Part shown: piece after piece, positions 41,388 to 44,292 of the stretch
How positions within the stretch are numbered: position 1 is the first letter of the stretch
Layout of the letters: the number at the start of each line of letters is the position of its first letter
Assembly: GCF_902506575.1 (NCBI RefSeq)
Contig: NZ_LR732544.1
Location: 5,513,468-5,557,759, forward strand
DNA from: Streptomyces mexicanus
Lineage (GTDB): Bacteria; Actinomycetota; Actinomycetes; Streptomycetales; Streptomycetaceae
Length of the DNA stretch: 44,292 nucleotides
Reading direction: 5' to 3'
The notes under the pieces: generated by a model
The model's database searches: none
What the model saw: only the letters and a program-made list of their open reading frames with translations
What the model was told of the DNA's origin: nothing
Made by a program: the position numbers and the translations under genes

Positions 41388-42620
41388 GTGGCCGCCACTC
41401 CCGCGCCGCCTCAGGCGCCCCCGAAGCCCACCTGGGATCCGCGCCGGCCGGAGCCGCCCTTCCCGTGGCTGCGCCCGACCATCCGGATACGGCTGACGCT
41501 GCTGTACGGCGGCATGTTCCTGATCGCGGGCATCCTGCTGCTGTCGATCATCTACCTGCTGGCCGCGCAGGCGCTGAACGCCGGCAGCGACCTGCCGTTC
41601 AAGATCGTCGAGGGCAAGGTCACCAGCACCATCTGCAATCTGCCGGACCAGGCCTCGCCCAGCGAGTTCAACAACGCGATGAACGCGTGCGTGAACCAGC
41701 AGCGCCAGCACGCCCTGGACGACCTGCTGAGCCGATCGCTGCTGGCCCTGCTGGGCCTGGCCGTGATCGCCTTCGCCTTCGGCTATGCGATGGCCGGCCG
41801 GGTCCTGTCGCCGCTGGGCCGCATCACCCGCACCGCCCGCGCGGTGGCCGGTTCCGATCTGTCCCGGCGCATCGAGCTGGACGGGCCGGACGACGAGCTG
41901 AAGGAGCTGGCGGACACCTTCGACGACATGCTGGAGCGGCTGCAGCGGGCCTTCACCGCCCAGCAGCGCTTCGTCGGCAACGCCTCCCACGAGCTGCGCA
42001 CCCCGCTGGCGATCAACCGGACGCTGCTGGAGGTGCAGTTGTCCGATCCGAACGCCCCCGTGGAGCTGCAGCAGCTCGGCAAGACGCTGCTGGCCACCAA
42101 CGAGCGCAGTGAGCAACTCGTCGAGGGCCTGCTGCTGCTCGCCCGCAGCGACAACCAGATCGTCGAGCGCAAGCCCGTGGACCTGGCGGAGGTGGCCTCC
42201 CAGGCCATCGACCAGGTGCACGCGGAGGCGGAGGCCAAGGACGTGACGATCCGCGGCACGCGCAAGCCCGCCGTGGTCCAGGGCAACGGCGTGCTGCTGG
42301 AGCGGATCGCGCTCAACCTGGTCCAGAACGCGGTGCGGTACAACGTGCCGGAGAAGGGCTGGGTGGAGGTCACGACGGACGTGCAGCACGGTCAGGCGGT
42401 CCTGGTGGTCACCAACACCGGGCCGGTGGTGCCGGCGTACGAGATCGACAACCTCTTCGAGCCGTTCCGGCGGCTGCGCACCGAGCGCACGGGCAGCGAC
42501 AAGGGCGTGGGCCTGGGGCTGTCCATCGCGCGCTCGGTGGCCCGTGCGCACGGCGGGCACATCTCGGCCCAACCCCGCGAGGGCGGTGGGCTGGTGATGC
42601 GCGTCACGCTGCCCGTCTGA
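41388..42620 (+). CDS. cutS: Sensor histidine kinase CutS
   Basis: A 410-residue membrane sensor kinase. TM1 (about 35-60) and TM2 (about 117-136) flank a 55-residue extracellular loop with Cys83 and Cys101, 18 residues apart. That matches the paired cysteines reported as needed for CutS sensing. A HAMP domain follows, then the H-box NASHELRTPLA (His201), N-box NLVQNAVRYN, DKGVGLGLSI and the G2-like AHGGHI. It phosphorylates CutR. The GTG at 41388 starts 6 bp after the cutR stop, and no better upstream start is in frame. Confidence 0.95.
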   Translation: MAATPAPPQAPPKPTWDPRRPEPPFPWLRPTIRIRLTLLYGGMFLIAGILLLSIIYLLAAQALNAGSDLPFKIVEGKVTSTICNLPDQASPSEFNNAMNACVNQQRQHALDDLLSRSLLALLGLAVIAFAFGYAMAGRVLSPLGRITRTARAVAGSDLSRRIELDGPDDELKELADTFDDMLERLQRAFTAQQRFVGNASHELRTPLAINRTLLEVQLSDPNAPVELQQLGKTLLATNERSEQLVEGLLLLARSDNQIVERKPVDLAEVASQAIDQVHAEAEAKDVTIRGTRKPAVVQGNGVLLERIALNLVQNAVRYNVPEKGWVEVTTDVQHGQAVLVVTNTGPVVPAYEIDNLFEPFRRLRTERTGSDKGVGLGLSIARSVARAHGGHISAQPREGGGLVMRVTLPV

Positions 42621-42717
42621 CCGCGGGCACCCGGCCCGGTCTGAGATCATGGGGGGCGACGCACCGGAATGTTCGCTCTGCGCGGAATTTCCGGTGGGAC
42701 GTCGCGACCACTTCCTG

Positions 42718-42731
42718 TGTGATCGATCACA
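42718..42731. promoter_or_regulatory. Perfect palindrome TGTGATCGATCACA
   Basis: A 14-bp perfect palindrome that contains GTG-N6-CAC, the Streptomyces Crp half-site pattern. It lies 98 bp after cutS, in the gap before the DUF4193 gene and well away from that gene's start (43039). It could be a Crp-type or other dimeric-regulator site; it is not a strong E. coli-type CRP box (N4, not N6, between TGTGA and TCACA). Confidence 0.5.
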
Positions 42732-42823
42732 TGCACGGATTTCCGGCCATCTACTCTGCGTCATCGTGAGACGTGGAGAAATGACGGGAAAGTCCGGGTT
42801 TTCAGGGGTCGAGATCACGGGAA

Positions 42824-42868
42824 GTACACGGTGAGACCGCTTTGAAGTGCGGTGTTCGCACCGTGTAC
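42824..42868. other. Nested stem-loop in the cutS-DUF4193 gap
   Basis: GTACACGGTG (42824-42833) pairs with CACCGTGTAC (42859-42868), and inside it ACCGC (42836-42840) pairs with GCGGT (42849-42853). The fold fits a cutS terminator or a structured leader of the DUF4193 gene 170 bp downstream. There is no U-tract. Confidence 0.5.
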
Positions 42869-42922
42869 GGTCCCCATCGCCATCCAAGCCGATCACTCTT
42901 GAGGAGTCCGGTTGGGTGTCGA

Positions 42923-42953
42923 TTGAGTAACAGACCTTGATGTGAGGCAAAAT
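42923..42953 (+). promoter_or_regulatory. Candidate promoter of the DUF4193 gene
   Basis: TTGAGT (42923-42928), then 19 bp, then CAAAAT (42948-42953), in an AT-richer patch 85 bp before the ATG. The spacing is slightly long; based on consensus only. Confidence 0.3.
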
Positions 42954-43038
42954 CTCCGCCTCGGGTCGGGCACAAGACCGGCCTCTCACGCGTTACGTGC
43001 GCTGGAGACACCGCAGACACCCAGAGGGGGAGAGCGAC

Positions 43039-43335
43039 ATGGCAACCGATTACGACACTCCACGCAAGACCGACGACGACGTCGACTCGGACAGCCTTGA
43101 AGAGCTGAAGGCCCGGCGCAACGACAAGTCGACCTCCTCGGTGGACGTCGACGAGTTCGAGGCCGCCGAGGGCCTGGAGCTGCCCGGCGCCGACCTTTCC
43201 AACGAGGAACTGGCCGTCCGGGTGCTGCCCAAGCAGCAGGACGAGTTCACCTGCATGAGCTGCTTCCTGGTGCACCACCGCAGTCAGCTGGCCCGTGAGA
43301 AGAACGGCCAGCCGATCTGCCGCGACTGCGACTGA
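43039..43335 (+). CDS. DUF4193 family zinc-ribbon-like protein
   Basis: A 98-residue protein: an acidic N-terminal half (DDDVDSDSLEELKARRNDK) and a C-terminal four-cysteine module, C72-M-S-C75 and C94-R-D-C97, that would bind one zinc ion. The family is conserved across actinobacteria and is encoded right after cutRS in Streptomyces. Its function is unknown; the compact fold and charge suggest a partner-binding role, perhaps at RNA polymerase, but that is a guess. GGGGGAGA precedes the ATG at 43039. Confidence 0.92.
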   Translation: MATDYDTPRKTDDDVDSDSLEELKARRNDKSTSSVDVDEFEAAEGLELPGADLSNEELAVRVLPKQQDEFTCMSCFLVHHRSQLAREKNGQPICRDCD

Positions 43336-43348
43336 GGCAGGGTCGGCC

Positions 43349-44292
43349 GTGACCGGCTCGACCCCTCCTTGGAAGCGCCGCTTCCCCCGCAGGGGAGCGG
43401 ACCACCCGGAGTCGCTCGACGGCTCTCACGGCGCGCGTGACCGCGAGCGGGGACCGTCCCGGCCGTCCGAAGGGACGGATGCGCAAGCAACGCCGGGACC
43501 GGCCCCGCTCGACCAGGTGCCCGGGCGCGGTGAACCGACCGCCCCGGCGGTACGGCCCGCGCCCGCAGCCCGGCGCAGAGCGGCGGCGATCCGCAGCCGG
43601 GCGGCCGAGGCCACCCGCAGCGGCGTCCACCGCACCCCCAGCCGCGCCAGGGCCGCGCTGGGGCACCTCACCGACCGGATCATCGACATCGCCCCCCGGG
43701 TCCCCGTACGGGACCTCGCCACGCTGCGTCGGCAGTTCCCGGGCCTGGGCCCCGAGGAACTCGCGGACAAGCTCGTCGCGGGCGCGGCCGCCGGTTCGTC
43801 CACCGTCGGAGCGGGCGTCGGCGCGGCGGCGATGCTGCCCGTGCCGCCCGCGATGCCGACCGAACTCGCCGCGGAGATCACCGGTATCGCGGCGATCGAA
43901 CTGAAACTGATCGCCGAGCTGCACGAGGTCTACGGGGTACGGCCCCCCGGGAATCGGGCGGCCCGCAGCGCCGCGTCCCTGTCCTCCTGGTCGGGGGAGC
44001 GCGGCATCGACGGGCTGAAACCGACGACCTTCGACACGGCCCTCGGCGGCCAGATGAAACGCCGGCTGCGCCAGCAGATCATGAAACGCATGGTGCGGGA
44101 CCTGCCGCACCTGATGCCGTTCCTGGTGGGCGCCGCCGTCGGCGCCGTCGTCAACCGGCGCGACACCAAGAAGCTCGCCGCGCGCGTCCGCGAGGACCTG
44201 CGCAAGATCCAGGTGCCCTGGGACAGGCTGCCCGAGCTGCCCGCCCTGGAGACCCCCGAGAACCCGCTGCCGCTGCCGGAGCCCGGCACCCC
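43349..44292 (+). CDS. Conserved actinobacterial protein, EcsC-like helices; 3' end outside window
   Basis: 314 codons up to the window end, with no stop, so the gene is cut off. Residues 1-90 are basic, Pro/Arg-rich and probably disordered. From about 110 comes a conserved part: VPVRDLATLRRQFPGLGPEE, then a Gly/Ala/Val-rich helix pair VAGAAAGSSTVGAGVGAAAM and PTELAAEITGIAAIELKLIA that resembles the EcsC family, then a basic helix LGGQMKRRLRQQIMKRMVRD and a hydrophobic LPHLMPFLVGAAVGAVVNRR. The start at GTG 43349 follows the DUF4193 stop by 13 bp with a weak GGCAGGG, so they may be co-transcribed. The function is unknown. Confidence 0.72.
   Translation, partial: MTGSTPPWKRRFPRRGADHPESLDGSHGARDRERGPSRPSEGTDAQATPGPAPLDQVPGRGEPTAPAVRPAPAARRRAAAIRSRAAEATRSGVHRTPSRARAALGHLTDRIIDIAPRVPVRDLATLRRQFPGLGPEELADKLVAGAAAGSSTVGAGVGAAAMLPVPPAMPTELAAEITGIAAIELKLIAELHEVYGVRPPGNRAARSAASLSSWSGERGIDGLKPTTFDTALGGQMKRRLRQQIMKRMVRDLPHLMPFLVGAAVGAVVNRRDTKKLAARVREDLRKIQVPWDRLPELPALETPENPLPLPEPGT

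Noticed and set aside
41381..42112. ATG at 41381 as start of the gene after cutR
   Set aside because: It overlaps the cutR stop attractively but leads into the wrong frame. The kinase motifs are in the frame starting at GTG 41388.
42649..42834. 61-codon plus-strand frame after cutS
   Set aside because: No ribosome binding site, codon use unlike the neighbours, and it overlaps palindromes in a regulatory-looking gap.

Overview
The window is a high-GC (about 72%) actinobacterial chromosome segment, almost certainly from Streptomyces. The codons strongly prefer G or C at the third position, GTG and TTG starts are common, and the right part carries a recognisable Streptomyces core block: sepH, a coproporphyrin/ferro-chelatase gene, an inositol-monophosphatase-family gene, the cutR-cutS two-component system and a DUF4193 zinc-ribbon gene, in the order known from S. 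coelicolor (sepH = SCO5855, cutRS = SCO5862/5863). No rRNA, tRNA, CRISPR array, integrase, transposase or insertion sequence was seen.

Left core (1-3702): the end of an acyl-CoA-synthetase/ATP-grasp protein related to the Pat lysine acetyltransferase family, a DUF5998 protein, an alkaline-phosphatase-superfamily enzyme and a type II thymidine kinase, all on the + strand. A degenerate cluster of TCCACAG repeats lies before the DUF5998 gene.

Accessory island (about 3703-30430): roughly 27 kb of mostly defence-like genes sit between the thymidine kinase gene and the right core block. In order they are: (i) a 1271-residue RecD2-like SF1 helicase fused to a C-terminal PD-(D/E)XK-type nuclease; (ii) an RNase HI-like protein and a membrane-anchored protein on the other strand; (iii) a four-gene type I restriction-modification operon, in which a methyltransferase-like protein without a canonical catalytic motif precedes hsdM-hsdS-hsdR; (iv) an EcsC-like protein; (v) a WhiJ-type trio (XRE/DUF5753 regulator, DUF397 protein, divergent HATPase protein) around a palindrome; (vi) a ribbon-helix-helix antitoxin-like gene followed by a decayed toxin remnant; (vii) an SMC/Rad50-like ATPase with a CPVC hook, translationally coupled to a 142-residue helical protein; (viii) a large HelD-like SF1 ATPase with an extra C-terminal domain; and (ix) a convergent TIR-NACHT-transmembrane gene carrying one frameshift. 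Two near-identical palindromes (TGATAAC-N4-RTTATC) lie 135-143 bp before the restriction operon and before the SMC-like gene. They suggest that two otherwise unrelated modules share one regulator.

Right core (30669-44292): a two-domain glyoxalase/VOC protein, a tandem rhodanese sulfurtransferase ending in a 7-copy array of 31-bp tandem repeats, sepH, a two-TM low-complexity protein, an aldonolactone oxidase overlapping an MFS transporter, a chelatase (hemH/cpfC) with an iron-sulfur cysteine motif, an inositol-monophosphatase-family enzyme, a conserved 57-residue protein, cutRS, the DUF4193 gene and a 3'-truncated conserved protein. Several very strong inverted repeats separate the transcription units.

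The most novel material is in the island: the helicase-nuclease fusion, the pseudo-methyltransferase at the head of the type I operon, the SMC-like/142-residue pair with the neighbouring HelD-like protein, and the shared palindrome. All function assignments rest on motifs read by eye, without database searches.
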